NCBI RefSeq assembly: GCF_033807715.1
Contig: NC_084587.1
Location: forward strand, 11,019,916 to 11,083,915
Direction of reading: 5' to 3'
DNA length: 64,000 nucleotides
DNA from: Cololabis saira
Lineage: Eukaryota; Chordata; Actinopteri; Beloniformes; Belonidae
Shown here piece after piece: positions 1 to 17,782 of this stretch (the stretch's first letter is position 1; every line of letters starts with the position of its first letter). The notes under the pieces were generated by a model. That model saw only the letters and a program-made list of their open reading frames with translations, did no database searches and had not been told where the DNA came from. A program made the position numbers and the translations under genes.

Positions 1-562
1 CATTTTCAAGTTGTGTTAACGAGTTGAAATTATTTTGCTGGACCAGAAGCTTTAGTTGCATTTTCAACTTTCCACTAATTGTCATTAAGTAAGATGAAAG
101 TCTGTATCAAGATGTACATCATTTATGTTGAAAATTTCAGTTTTGAAACATGTTATTTCTTCTTCCTATCTTTTCAATAGTTATAGTAACATAGATGGCA
201 TTAAAGTTTTTCTGAAAACATAGTTTTTTTCTTTATTCTACAAATTACGTTTTTTTCAATGCCTCTTAGTACCTATTTGCAGAAGTTTAAGATTAGATTA
301 ACAAAATATGTAGTGATGATGTCAGAATATTTTAAAAGTCTGAAAGCTTAGTTTTCATTTAAGACACAAACAATTGCATATTCACGCGCAAATAAACTCA
401 TAAGTGACTTCCTCTACAAAGGTCAGTCCTGTAGTTATAACAAAAGTGATCCAATCCAGAGGATTTTGAACTGTCACACACGTTTCTTCTTTAAGACACT
501 GATCAGTCCTTTTTCCTTTTCTTGTTCATGAGCAGGAGCTTTCTGACATCTGCTATAATATA
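1..562. other. AT-rich intergenic DNA, nothing recognised
   Basis: I see no open frame with coding character, no splice-like exon and no clear repeat boundary. The segment ends at the TA target site of the transposon that begins at 563. Confidence 0.5.
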
Positions 563-734
563 CAGGACTGTCTCAGAAAATTAGAATATTGTGATTCTCT
601 GTAATGCAATTACAAAAACAAAAATGTCATACATTCTGGATTAATTACAAATCAACTGAAATATTGCAAGCCTTTTATTATTTTAATATTGCTGATCATG
701 GCTTACAGCTTAAGAAAACTCAAATATCCTATCT

Positions 735-1917
<1,183 letters not shown>

Positions 1918-2316
1918 TATCTCAAAAAATTTGAATATTCTGGGAATCTTAATCTTAAACTGTAAGCCATAATCAGCAATATTAAAATAATAAAAGGCTT
2001 GGAATATGTCAGTTGATTTGTATTGAATCCAGAATGTATGACATTTTAGTTTTTTTAATTGCATTACAGAAAATAAAGAACTTTATCACAATATTCTAAT
2101 TTTCTGAGACAGTCCTGTATATTTGTCTCTTTTAAAAGTGTAACGTCTGTGTGACATGTATCAACGTTTGTCGCCATCTAGTGGTCAATCTTAGAATGGT
2201 AACGGTGTGAAAAAGAGCTCTCCCCAAGGGTTTTGGCGTACCGTTTATATAAAAACTACCATTAGTTAAAAATTACGGAAAATCATCAGTTAAAAGAAAA
2301 AAAGCGAGAGATGAGT

Positions 2317-2327
2317 AAAAACGAAAA
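2317..2327 (-). terminator. RNA polymerase III oligo-T terminators of tRNA-Ile
   Basis: Seven bases past the tRNA 3' end, the minus strand reads TTTT (2324-2327), then TTTTT (2317-2321). Together they form a standard two-step Pol III stop. Confidence 0.85.
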
Positions 2328-2334
2328 GTAGATG

Positions 2335-2408
2335 TGGCCCGTACGGGGATCGAACCCGCGACCTTGGCGTTATTAGCACCACGCTCTAACCAACTGAGCT
2401 AACCGGCC
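2335..2408 (-). tRNA. tRNA-Ile (anticodon AAT)
   Basis: Read on the minus strand, this 74-nt gene starts GGCCGGTTAGCTCAGTTGG (A box) and carries GGTTCGATCCC (B box). It forms all four arms: the acceptor stem pairs GGCCGGT with the complementary 3' end ending in A. The anticodon loop is CTAATAA, with anticodon AAT at 2372-2374 on the plus strand. The sequence looks identical to the canonical vertebrate tRNA-Ile(AAT), so it is probably functional and not a pseudogene. There is no intron, and CCA is not encoded, as expected in eukaryotes. Confidence 0.97.
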
Positions 2409-2780
2409 ATGCTGCACGAGCTGGAAATATGACGTTACGAAACATTGCACCAGCCCAACGTATTATTAATAATGCGTGTTTTTCAATAATAATGTCCTTA
2501 TTTAAGAGGTTTTGGACAAGAAATACGTATATATATATATACGTATATAGGCTAAATACGCTATATAAAGAGAAAAAAAAAAAACAAGCCAGTGAGGCAT
2601 GTTTTTGTTTATGATTGTTATGATTTGTATTATACTGTATGATTATTATTTAACTATTGTTCTTTGGTTTAAATATATTTATATATATATATATATTTTT
2701 TAGCATGTTCGAAATAAAGTTTTTCATTCATTCATTATATATAGTATGTAAATCAACAACCAACACAACATTTACCTTAA
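2409..2780. other. AT-rich spacer with short TA microsatellites
   Basis: The segment contains TATATA tracts near 2526-2545 and 2676-2697 and an A-run near 2575. I see no gene in it. Confidence 0.6.
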
Positions 2781-2782
2781 AG

Positions 2783-2788
2783 GTTTAT
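2783..2788 (-). promoter_or_regulatory. Putative polyadenylation signal of the acidic SCPP gene
   Basis: AATAAA is present on the minus strand about 390 bases after the stop codon at 3176-3178. It is the first canonical signal I can find downstream, so the 3' untranslated region would be about 400 nt. Confidence 0.5.
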
Positions 2789-3175
2789 TGGACAAGTATA
2801 AAATTACATGAATATATCCTCTACTAATATCTTAATACTGTACAAGTATGTGCTCCTGTCTAATTATTTACTACCTCTGAATTCTATGATTATACATCAA
2901 TTCAATTCAAAATACTTCATGAATCCCCAAAGGGCTATAAATTATATAACTATAGTTATTTGTATTAATATTATTGTTATTATCAACATTAAATTAATGC
3001 TTTTGCCATACTATTAGCACAGTAATTTTCAAACATTAAAATCAATTTCCTGCAGGTAGCATAATGCTAAAATAAATGTTCAGAAGTGATGGGCAAAAGC
3101 CACGCTCTAAGTTTTCAAACTGACAAATAATAGTGCTCACAAAGGAAAAAAATGAATCTGCACATGCACATGTCA

Positions 3176-8015
<4,840 letters not shown>

Positions 8016-8346
8016 TCTGAAACAGAAATGTGCAGTTAATATTGTGATGAATTAATATTATTTAACTGTTTACTACAAGAATCAACTTGTGCTCAAAATA
8101 TCAGTGCAAATGTGATGCTTGGGTTGCATCGGTAAAGATATATTTTTTGTGTTAATGTTGCTGTGGAACTTCAAACTGTCCGAGCTTAACATAAAAATCA
8201 CAACGCATGTTTTACTGACAACAGAAACTGTTTGGAGAAATCAGAATAAGGCTAACTTCACAAAACAATAATAATGAATAAAAAGCAACAAAGTAAGAAT
8301 CATATCAATCACAGCTTGATCAATTTCAGAAGAACTTGATTTGTAC

Positions 8347-8443
8347 CTGTTAGAGTCAGAAGTTGTGCAGGAGATGCAGACGATGGTTTCCAGGAACCAG
8401 GAGAATCCAAGCAGTAGAGGCAGTAAAAGCTCAACGTGTGGAA
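8347..8443 (-). other. Noncoding first exon of the acidic SCPP gene
   Basis: A donor reading CTAACAG|GTACAAA lies at 8347/8346, about 95 bases downstream of the TATA box, and precedes the signal-peptide exon acceptor (TTTCAG, exon from 8016). A short noncoding first exon is typical of SCPP genes. The transcription start is estimated only from the TATA spacing. Confidence 0.65.
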
Positions 8444-8470
8444 ATGCTGCACGGCACTCCAGTGCTACTC

Positions 8471-8478
8471 TATATATG
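8471..8478 (-). promoter_or_regulatory. TATA box of the acidic SCPP gene
   Basis: ATATATA on the minus strand lies about 28 bases before the inferred start of the noncoding exon. Strong TATA boxes are usual in tissue-restricted SCPP genes. Confidence 0.6.
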
Positions 8479-8581
8479 TAAAACCATTTAAGATGATTGC
8501 ATCACTTCCTTCCGGATGTCTCTAACTCGCAGACACATGAAGGTGTCCCAGAAAGAGAGCCCAAAACAAACTCGCATGGGC

Positions 8582-8620
<39 letters not shown>
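8582..8620. repeat. (GAT)n microsatellite
   Basis: About 13 GAT units upstream of the acidic SCPP promoter. The poly-Asp reading frame across it has no other coding support. Confidence 0.9.
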
Positions 8621-8639
8621 GCAGGCACACACAAAAACA

Positions 8640-10045
8640 CACAGTGTGCCTCATTCAGTCTAACATAAATTTCCTCCGCCCCCTCTCAAGCCTAAGGAGA
8701 AATATAGTTTAGCTTACTAAACCATAGGGTTTGTGGCCTGTTGAAAAAACAAACTCACCCACTCAGAGGGGAGAAGAGGGGCTAGACAGGTCAGCGCTGC
8801 AAATGCTTGTTTCCGGGGCAAAAAGGTGCCTTAATGTTTGTCTTTTTTTACTTTCCAGACAGAAGCTTGTATTTCAGTAACAATAATTACAGGGTATTCT
8901 TTTAAAAAATGTTGAAAATATTCATTACATCACATGCTTTCTTACATTTACACTTCACTGTGGATGAACTTCCTCTTAAAAAGTACTTTGTCTACGGTAT
9001 TTTAAATCACGCTGCCTTCAGTGTACAAGCTGTTGATGGAAATGGGATACATTCTTGGAAATACAGTACATAAAAAAGCTCTGTATGTCCTACCAAAGGC
9101 TTATAACTGCTTCCTGGATGTCCTTATATGGGCAAACCCAAAATAAGATTACAGAATTCCATGTTTAACCCCACAGTGGATTTCTACGGCACGGAAGAAA
9201 CCTGCAATTAGCGTAAATGTTCACCAGTCTAGAGCTAGCCGCCAAAACCACAAGGGAGGAGTTAGCAGGGGGATGATTGATGCTTGTTGTGGCACACAGA
9301 CAGTCAACAATGTCTGCACATTTACTAAAGAAACCCACGTTTTAATGTCGGATCGACCCCTTCCACCAGACACCTGATGCAACGCGGCTACTGTTGCAAC
9401 TCCACGCTTGCCTCGCTGCTTTGTCATTATCAGAAATACTCTTATCCTTCTTTTATATTTGAGAACGTCTGAGGAATTTCCCCTCTCTATCCCGGTGACC
9501 ACCCTTTTCCACAGACTGATGCAGAAAATTAAACAGTGTTTTAACAGTAACCTCAGATCAAGCCACGATGCAGTGGCACAACTTAAAATAAAAAGAGAGA
9601 GGAAGTTCAAAGCTTTCCCCAGAGAGAAAAAGAACATTTACCAGTAAAAGAGAAACTCTCCGTAAGCAAAAAGAAGATCTACATGTGAGTTTTCAAAATT
9701 TCTGTTTCCAGTTATGATTTCACAAGATGGTAAATAAGGAGGGACGAGACTCTTTACCTTAAATAAAAAGAAAACATAAGCATCCGAGAATGTCTTTTTT
9801 TTTTACATTCTAATGAATCCTGTTTTTTGTGACGTTTTGCAGTGTGATCTCCAATTCAAATTGTGTACGATTTGCCATTCAGCCAAAATAGATTTAATTT
9901 ATCTCAATTTCAGCTCAGGAGTTGGAATACCCCAGAACTATTATTTGTTGATAAGGAAACACTACGATGTCTTATACGATCAGAAATTGGATTGAACTGC
10001 TGCATGTAAACGTACTGAGTGTCTGATCAAGCGCTGGGCCACCTG
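8640..10045. other. Intergenic DNA without a recognisable gene
   Basis: The longest open frame is 9637-9221 (-), 138 codons. It has no domain, no signal peptide and no supporting promoter or splice signals, and shorter frames overlap it on the other strand. I treat the whole stretch as noncoding. Confidence 0.5.
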
Positions 10046-10709
10046 AGGCCACGTTTACACGTAGCCGGGTATTTACAAAAACGGATATTTTCCCCTCTAC
10101 GTTTTCAAAAATATCCTCGTTTACACGGACCCGCATGAAAACGCTGCTAACGTCATGCCAGCCAATCAGAATCCTGGAAAAAACATCAACAAATGACACG
10201 TGTAACTTCCAGTTAAGGCTGATTTATGGTTCCGCGTTACACCAACGCAGAGCCTACGGCGTACGGTACGCGGCGACGCACACCGTACGGCGTAGGCTCT
10301 GCGTCGATTTAACGCGGCGGGACCATAATTCAGGGTTTACTTCCAAGACGGAACGAGAGTCTTTCGTTTGGAGTGACAGAGAAGTGGAGTTACTGTGACT
10401 TTAGAATATAAAACAGGTAAAATACAAAAAAATATTGACGGTGGCCAAACTAATTGTAAACACAGGTCGCACACATGACGCTGGTGACGTTTCTGGTGCA
10501 TAATGTGACGTTCTGAAGCCTAAATCTCCGTTTCCCTCCGTTTTCCTCTGTTTAGACGCAAACGTGAAAACTGAGTTTTTGAAAATCTCCACTTTGGCCG
10601 GAGTTTTCAGAAATGATCGTTTTTGGGGGCTTTGAGCTGCGTTTTCGTGTAAACGAACGGCCAAAACGCATGAAAACGCCTCCGTTTTTGCTCCGTGTAA
10701 ACGGGGCCT
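10046..10709. mobile_element. AGGCCCCGTTTACAC-ended hAT-like MITE with a nested hairpin element, copy 1
   Basis: The ends AGGCCACGTTTACACG and CGTGTAAACGGGGCCT are inverted copies. Both arms carry ACGTTTTC/AAAACG stretches. An inner element (10216-10343) has ends CTGATTTATGGTTCCGCG and its near complement. A second composite copy is at 58681-59339. Confidence 0.8.
10246..10303. repeat. Near-perfect GC-rich hairpin inside the nested MITE
   Basis: Arms 10246-10267 and 10282-10303 are 22-bp inverted copies with one mismatch around a 14-base loop (core GAGCCTACGGCGTACGG). The GC-rich stem contrasts with the AT-rich surroundings. Confidence 0.85.
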
Positions 10710-11010
10710 GAGTGAGAGTGTATGATGTTGAAAGACCAGAAACGCCTCACCTAAACAAATGACCTCAAGAACAATACCATGATTATTTTTTCAACCATGT
10801 ACATTTTTCTCTTTACTTATGCGTCTCCCCTACGGCTCTGAAGACCACCATGGTTGAAACAGTTCTGAAGACAAACAGCTAACTCCAGCTAGGACTACAG
10901 CCCATTTTTCTTTCAAAATTGAATCAGCTGATTTTAGAATGTTGCTTTGTATTCATTTTAAAGACTGTAAATAACCTCAGATTATATATGGTTATGATAA
11001 ATCTCTTTTC

Positions 11011-11300
11011 CTGCTCTGCCCAGTCTGGCCTCCGGCAAGAGGGCCCCCCCCTATGATCCAGGTCCTGCTCAAGGTTTTTTTCAAGGCAAGAAAAAGGGGA
11101 GTTTTTCTTGCCACTGTTTGGTTTAAGGTTTCTCTCCCACTAGGGGAGTTTTTCACCTGCCATTGTTTATGTTATGTTTATGTAATAATTGCTCTGGGGT
11201 CATGTTCTGGGTCTCTGGGCAGTGCCTACGGACAACTTCTGTTGTACTAGAAATGCTATATAAACGCCATATAAATAAAATTGAATTGAATTGAATAAAT
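11011..11300 (+). mobile_element. L2-type LINE 3' end fragment
   Basis: The stretch contains the conserved fish L2 3' region: CTGCTCTGCCCAG, TGGCCTCCGGC, CCTGCTCAAGG and GAGTTTTTCTTGCCACTGT. It ends CTATATAAACGCCATATAAATAAA with a (TTGAA)n tail. A sister fragment is at 45800-46430. Confidence 0.8.
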
Positions 11301-11378
11301 CTTTCTGTATTGGTACTACTTGACTTCAAAAAGCAGACTGCTTGGATCTTTTTAGCAAAGACAGAATCTTTACTTATT

Positions 11379-11380
<2 letters not shown>

Positions 11381-11449
<69 letters not shown>

Positions 11450-11473
11450 TATTATTATTATTATTATTATTAT
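11381..11473. repeat. (AAT)n then (ATT)n inverted trinucleotide tract
   Basis: About 23 AAT units run straight into about 8 ATT units, so the tract can fold on itself. Confidence 0.9.
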
Positions 11474-11970
11474 TTTTTTTGTTTTTTCTTTTATATTTTA
11501 TAGTTATAACTTTTATTATCTTTTAATATTTATTTAAAAAGGACAAAAAACATTTTCCATGTTAAAATATCTTAAGTAAAAATAAATGTTATTTAAGGCA
11601 GCAGGTGCTGGTTGTTAGCACTGTCACCTCACAGCTGGAAGGTTCAAAACCCGGTTGTCGTCCATTGGGGTAATTTATGACACATTACTTTTTAAATACT
11701 TTATTATTATTATTTTTTTTTTTCATTGCTTATTTTGATGTCAAAATACTGTCATGCGTGCTCCTCCAACACTACCACAGTGAGCATCGCCAGCCTTCTG
11801 ATCACCGGTCCTAACACTACAACTCCCAGAATTCCTCAGTTCTCCTTATCATGGACTGTAAGTGTGCCCTCATCACCTTCATCTGTTTCACCTGGTCTCA
11901 TGCTTACGTATAACCCTCCACAACCCCCCAGCTCTCCATATGGTGTTGTTTGCTCCACATTTCTTGTACG

Positions 11971-12787
11971 CCCAAAACTTCTAAACTGAATAAAAATGTG
12001 TTTATTTTATATGAAAAAACGAAATGCTTTGATTTAAAGTTTAAAGTGCTTTAATAGCATTGAACTTGCATGACTGTACAGACAGACAACCATACTAGTA
12101 ACTGAAATATCCTCCTATGCTATGTATGTCCACATCAGCCCAGATGTATAATATAGCCTACAGGTGAAGAATATGGTGTAAAAGTTAATTTATTTCAATA
12201 ATTCAACTAGAATATGGTGTAAAAGTTAATTTATTTCAATAACTCAACTAGAATATGGTGTAAAAGTTAATTTATTTCAATAATTCAACTAGAATATGGT
12301 GTAAAAGTTAACTTATTTCAATAATTCAACTAGAATATGGTGTAAACGTTAACTTATTTCAATAATTCGACTAGAATATGGTGTAAACGTTAATTTATTT
12401 TAATAATTCAACTAGAATATGGTGTAAAAGTTAACTTATTTCAATAATTCAACTAGAATATGGTGTAAAAGTTAATTTATTTCAATAATTCTACTAGAAT
12501 ATGGTGTAAAAGTTAACTTATTTCAATAATTCGACTAGAATATGGTGTAAAGGTTCATTTATTTCAATAATTCAACTAGAATATGGTGTAAAAGTTAATT
12601 TATTTCAATAATTCAACTAGAATATGGTGTAAAGGTTCATTTATTTCAATAATTCAACTAGAATATGGTGTAAAAGTTAATGAAAATACGGTACAAATCG
12701 TGTCCCGTATTAGTTCAATACGGGACGCAACATTTTTTTCTCAAATAAAGGACAATTCCGTATTTTACGGGACGAGTGGCAACCCTA
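11971..12787. mobile_element. TAGGGTTGCCACC-type MITE with 41-bp minisatellite, reverse and left-truncated
   Basis: The right end GAGTGGCAACCCTA is the inverted repeat of the family seen complete at 24875, 26063 and 33341. The left end stops at CCCAAAACTTCT, so the outer arm is missing. The centre is an array of 12 units of 41 bp. Confidence 0.85.
12169..12691. repeat. 41-bp tandem repeat, about 12 units
   Basis: The unit starts GAATATGGTGTAAAAGTTAA and continues TTTATTTCAATAATTCAACTA. GAATATGGTG recurs at intervals of 41 from 12169 to 12661. Units differ by a few substitutions. The same unit fills the other family members with 9, 7 and 7 copies. Confidence 0.95.
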
Positions 12788-13026
12788 CTTGTTACGCTGC
12801 ATGAGTCTTACTACTAAAACTTACTTACTTACTTACTCTGTGCTTGTGTCTGTCTGCTGCTTGAAAACCTGACAGCTACATTGTGAACAAATAAAGATGG
12901 ATAGATTGGCTTATCAGTAGAGTGTTTCTTCTTACTTTCTACTTTGAGTGTGGAAGTTTACAATGTACTCAAACCTTACAACTTAGCACAAAACGTAAAG
13001 GAAATTTGTGTTAGGTCGGTTAATGT

Positions 13027-13770
13027 CAGAGGTGGGTAGTAACGAGTTACATTTACTCCGTTACATTTACTTGAGTAAGTTTTGGGAAATTTTGTACTTT
13101 TAGGAGTAGTTTTGAATCACTATACTTTTTACTTTTACTTGAGTAGATTTGTGAAGAAGAAACTGTTACTCTTACTCCGCTACATTAGGCTACGTTGAGC
13201 TCGTTACTTTTCTTTTATCCCTTTTATCCGCGTATGCGTTAATCTCATGACATCACTGCGTGATTCTTTGGGAAAAATGTTTGTTTTTTGCATGTTTTGT
13301 CACATTTATACAGACTCAAACACACACAGAGTTTCTATGAGTTCATGGTTCTAGTTCTGCCTGGTTAAAAAAGTACAAAGGCTTGAAATTTTGTGCTACT
13401 TGTGCTTAATTTATTTTTTATTCTGTTATTATTTTATTTATTTTATTATTTATTAAAGTACATGAATTTACTTTAAGATTATTTTAATTTAAGCTATTTT
13501 TTTTATTAATTTTAATTTATTTTATTGATTTAATTTGCCTGAAGATGATTATTTTGTACTTTTGTCTGTTTGAATGGTTGTGTTAAAAAAATAAATCAGA
13601 CGTTACTCAACAGTTACTCAGTACTTGAGTAGTTTTTTCACCAAGTACCTTTTTACTTTTACTCAAGTAATTATTTGGATGACTACTTTTTACTTCTACT
13701 TCAGTCATATTATTCTGAAGTTACAGTACTTTTACTTGAGTACAATTTTTGGCTACTCTACCCACCTCTG
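13027..13770. mobile_element. CAGAGGTGGGTAG-ended hAT-like MITE
   Basis: The ends CAGAGGTGGGTAG and CTACCCACCTCTG are inverted copies. The arms contain the repeated ACTTTTACTTGAGTA motif. The flanks GTTAATGT and GTTATTGC agree at 6 of 8 bases. A second copy with a perfect duplication is at 36993-37739. Confidence 0.85.
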
Positions 13771-13889
13771 GTTATTGCTTTGTTTTAACAATGCTTCTTG
13801 GCAATAAATCTTATCATTTAAAAGCCTTTTTTATTTTCCTTTTGAATTTTGCTACATTTATAACATGTAATGTAACATTCAGTGTATGG

Positions 13890-14300
13890 AATAAATCATA
13901 GACAACCACAACAGCCCATCCCCTTCTCCTCATGCTGGTCTCCAGCCTGGTTGCACACTGCTGTGGGTTGGCATCCCATTCTTCAACCAGCATTTATTGC
14001 AAGTCAGCCAACGTGGTTGTGTTTGTCACTCTGGCATGAACAGTATACCACAAGTGTTCAATAAAGTTGAGGTCAGGACTGCAGGCAGCTCATCTGGATA
14101 CCACTGCGTTGAAATTGCCTCCAGTGATGACAAGCCTTGGTTTTACAGTGAGAGAGATGTCGCTCCGCGCTCCCTCCTCCAAAAGCCGTTACCCTACCAG
14201 TGCGGAAATCGGCATAGTGTTCCTTGCACTTTGATCCTCTGATCCAGGTGCTGTAAAATCTGGACTTACTGCTGAACTTAACGTTCCTAAGCACAAATGG
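13890..14300. mobile_element. Degenerate DNA-transposon fragment
   Basis: The piece around 13900-13960 is the reverse complement of 17850-17940 (shared motifs CATGCTGGTC and AGCAGTGTG), so both belong to one repeat family. No intact frame survives. The assignment to a class II element is a guess. Confidence 0.4.
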
Positions 14301-14639
14301 GCCTGATAGTGAAGGTTAGTTAAAGTAAAATTTGTCAAGCTCTTCACGGACCGCTGCACAATCATGAAATGCATTCTCCTAACAAATCTGGAAAAATATA
14401 GAGGGAAATAAATATACTTTTCAACCATATAAGATGTGTTGTATTCTTATTTTTGGTGATACATTTATGTTCTGTCTTTACATGTACTCATGCAGGTTGA
14501 CTTGAATCAGTTCTGAATCAGTACATGTGGTTTTAAGCTATTTATGCAAAGAAAATGTAAATAATTTTTAACCTTGTCCTTGTGTTGGCTATTGAGTCTT
14601 GGTTTACATCCTTTTTTCATAACTGTATATTATTATAAT

Positions 14640-16110
14640 TGTGGCAGGGTGGAGAGGTTGATGGGACACACGCACCTGTGTCCCATCAGCCTGAGTAGCT
14701 GCCGGTCCGCCTCCAAGACCGCCTCCTCCTTGACGCCTTGCTCTGGCCGCTGGTCAGGCCCCGTCTCCGCGGGACCCGCCGTCGCTGGCGACTCCGCCTC
14801 CGCCGTCACGCCGCCCTGCTGGTCCGCCCCCGGGAGCGCCTCCTCCACGGCGCAGCCCTTCTCGGGAGCTGGTGTGTCCAGGACCGCCTCCTCCATCACG
14901 GCGCCCTGCTGGTCCGCCTCCACCTCTGCAGCCGACTCCGTCCCAGGAGCCGTCACCTGGCGTCCCGCAGCTTCTGCCTCCCGGCCTCTCAGCTGCGGCG
15001 CCACCAGCGCTGCCGCAGCGAACCTCAGGCGTGGAGCCGTGGTAGGTCGCTCCGTCGGCCCCGCCGTCTCGGGAGCCGTCGCTTGGCGGCCCGCAGCTTC
15101 TGCCTCACGGCCTCTCAGCTGCGGCGCCGCCAGCTCCTCCCGCGCTGCTGCGGCGACCCTCGAGCGTGGCGCAGGGGTGGGTCGCTCCACGGGCATCAGC
15201 GAGCTGATGTTCGCCCTGGTCCCGGAGCAGGGCGTTCAGGTCCGCCATGGCTCTGTGGACTCTTTCCGCTTTCTGGGACTTAACATTTCCAGGGATTTAA
15301 AGTGGGAACTGAATTCCACGGCCCTTCTGAAAAAGGCCCAACAAAGACTGTTCTTCCTCGGACAGCTGAGGAAATTCAGGCTGCCAAGGTCCATGATGGC
15401 CCAGTTTTACACTGCCATCATCGAATCCATTCTCACCCACTCCATCATCACCTGGTTCCCCGCTACAGCAGCAAGGGACCTCCACAAGCTGCAGCGAGTG
15501 ATACGCTCTGCAGAGAGAGTGATTGGCTGCCCCTTGCCCTCCCTGAAGTCTCTGTATGACTCCAGGGCCTTGAAGAGGGCTAGGAAGATCATGGCCGACC
15601 CCTCTCACCCTGGCCATGGCCTCTTCACCGTCCTCCCCTCTGGTAGGAGGCTGAGGCTACCTAAGGCTGTGAAAGCCCGCCACAGACTCAGCTTCTTCCC
15701 CACAGCCGCCAGGCTCATCAATGACTCGCCCCCCCCCCCCCCTCCCCCCTCCCGTTCCTCAATGATGACAAGAAGAAGAAGAAATAATAATAACAATAAT
15801 AGTAATCATAACTGGACTATAATTTATGTATATGCCTGCACTTTATTTTTGCTTATTCCTCACTACGGTGTTTGTGTCTGTGTTTTATTTATTTATATGT
15901 GAAAAGAATATTGAGTAGGCACACTGTTACCAACGTGACCATTTCCTATGTGTGTTACACAAATGGCAAATAAACGTAATCTGAATCTGAATCTGAAATG
16001 GCCTGGGCGAGCGCGTCCAGGGCCTGCTCCGTGCCTCCCTTGTCCATCCCATCAGGCCCCACGTTGGGCGCCAGTGTAGCAGGGCTAGTGCTACGGGGGC
16101 CGACTGACAG
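14640..16110 (-). mobile_element. LTR-retroelement fragment: primer-binding site and gag-like start, split by a LINE
   Basis: On the minus strand, TGGCGCCCAACGTGGGGC (16073-16056) looks like a primer-binding site just inside an LTR ending in TACA. A frame starting MDKGGTEQALDALAQA follows and resumes after the LINE insertion as DLNALLRDQGE, then an Ala/Arg/Pro-rich stretch to about 14633. This is gag-like in style, with no nucleocapsid or pol domain in view. The 15247-15251 and 15998-16002 ATGGC repeats mark the later LINE. Confidence 0.55.
15252..15997 (+). mobile_element. 5'-truncated LINE, C-terminal reverse-transcriptase region (Rex1/CR1-like)
   Basis: The frame encodes FRFLGLNISRDLKWELNS, AQQRLFFLGQLRKF, FYTAIIESILTHSIITWF, KLQRVIRSAERVIG and SGRRLRLPKAVKARH. 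These are recognisable C-terminal blocks of jockey-superfamily LINE proteins in fish. The 3' end is an (ATCTGA)n run. A 5-bp duplication ATGGC flanks it (15247-15251 and 15998-16002). The long 442-codon frame that reaches into it from 14574 is a fusion with the older LTR fragment. Confidence 0.8.
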
Positions 16111-16195
16111 GACAGAGGACACGGAGTTTCAAAACAAGAAGGAAACAAAGGAAACAAAGAAGGAAGGAAGGAAGGAAGGAAGGAAGGAAGGAAGG

Positions 16196-17384
16196 ACTCT
16201 CTCAGGCCAGCACGGAGGTGCTGATGCATGCTTTTATCTCTAGTCGTTTAGATTATTGTAATGCCCTGCTCTCTGGTCTTCCTAAAAAGAGTATTAAGAA
16301 CTTACAGCTATTACAGAACTCAGCCGCTCGCGTGCTGACGAGGACCAGAGGGCGGGAGCACATTACACCTGTTTTAAAATCGCTGCATTGGCTCCCTGTC
16401 CGTTTCAGGATTGATTTTAAGGTTCTTTTACTGGTTTTTAAGTGTCTTAACGGTCTTGGGCCATCTTATTTATCTGATCTGCTTTTACTGTATCAACCCT
16501 CACGGACCCTGAGGTCCTCTGGTACCGGCCTTTTAACCATTCCCCGAACCGCGACCAAAACCCACGGTGAGGCTGCATTCAGCCATTATGGCCCCTCTTT
16601 ATGGAACAGCCTGCCAGAGAACCTCAGGGCCGCAGAGAATGTTGATATTTTTAAAAGGAGGCTCAAGACACACCTTTTTAGTTTGGCTTTTATCTGATCT
16701 CATTTACCTAGTGTTTTTAGCTATGTATTGTGTGTACTTCTTTAGCTCTTTTATCATCTCTAAAACTTTAATCCATTTTAATGACTTTTTACTTTATGTT
16801 ATTTATTATTCATCTTAAGTTTTATATATATTTCTCTAAAATTTTACACTTTTAGGCATTTTTTACTTTCTTCTAATCTTTTAGTTTTTAGCTCCAGTGT
16901 TTCCTCAGGGGGGTCGTTCACACTGGGAGGTGTGCCTGCTCCGCCCATGGGGGTGCCGTCATGGGGATCCCTCAGGCCTGGGTAGCTGGGGGGGGGCTCC
17001 ACCTTCTGTGTGGGGTCTGCCCCGGTCTGTCCGGGTTGGGGGGGTCTCTGTGGGGATGCTTCTGGTGGTCGTGGTCGGTGATGCCTCTCGGTGTGGACGG
17101 CCACCCATAGGTAGTGTTTTCCTCACCTGGATCGTTAGTGCTAAGCCATGTCACCAGTCCACTTATTGTGTGTGTGTGTGTGTGGGTGTGGGCGTGTGAG
17201 TGTGTGCACAGGTATATGAGTGTGAGTGAGTGTGTGTGTACGCGTGGGGGGTGGGGTCGTATGGAATGTTTTAAATTGTGTTTTTTTATTGTTATTTTAT
17301 TCTGCATGTAAAGCACCATGTGTTGCATTTTATATTGTATGATTTGGCGCTATACAAATAAATAAAGTTTAAGTTTAAGTTTAA
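16196..17384 (+). mobile_element. L2-type LINE 3' fragment, frame-intact ORF2 end
   Basis: The frame 16218-16697 gives a continuous ORF2 C-terminus ([70 protein letters not shown]). The tail is CTATACAAATAAATAAAG plus TTTAAG repeats. It is nearly identical to 735-1917 but lacks that copy's frameshift and has a much shorter GT tract. It sits inside a (GGAA)n tract (16160-16195 and 17385-17690). Confidence 0.88.
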
Positions 17385-17690
17385 GGAAGGAAGGAAGGAA
17401 GGAAGGAAGGGAAAAAAGAAGGAATGAAGGGAGGAAAGAAGGAAACAAAGAAGGAAGGAAACAAAGAAGGAAGGAAACAAAGAAGGAAGGAAACAAAGAA
17501 GGAAGGAAGGAAGAAGGAAGGAAGGAAGGAAGGAAGGGAGGAAAGAAGGAAGGAAGGAAGGAAGGAAGGAAGGAAGGAAGGAAGAAAGGAAGAAAGGAAG
17601 GAAGGAAGGAAGGAAGGAAGGAAGGAAGGAAGGAAGGAAGGAAGGAAGGAAGGAAGGAAGGAAGAAGGAAGGAGAGAGCAGGAGGAAAGA
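17385..17690. repeat. (GGAA)n array with AAACAAAG interruptions
   Basis: A purine-only strand of GGAA units continues the 16140-16195 tract on the other side of the L2 copy. The same GGAAACAAAG variants occur on both sides. Confidence 0.92.
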
Positions 17691-17780
17691 AGGAACAGGA
17701 GAATTAGGTAATTTTGGCCCAAAGACAGTACAAGGGTTAAAATGTCACCTCCTTCTTTTTATCATTGCGGTGTATATAAA

Positions 17781-17782
<2 letters not shown>

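Noticed and set aside
9221..9637. 138-codon minus-strand frame
   Set aside because: No domain, no promoter, no splice sites, and a competing frame on the other strand. It is probably chance.
12169..12691. CRISPR-like regular repeat array
   Set aside because: The units are contiguous 41-mers with no unique spacers, in a vertebrate transposon. It is a minisatellite.
14574..15902. Single 442-codon plus-strand frame
   Set aside because: It joins the antisense of an LTR-element fragment to a sense LINE fragment. The ATGGC duplication marks the junction, so it is not one gene.
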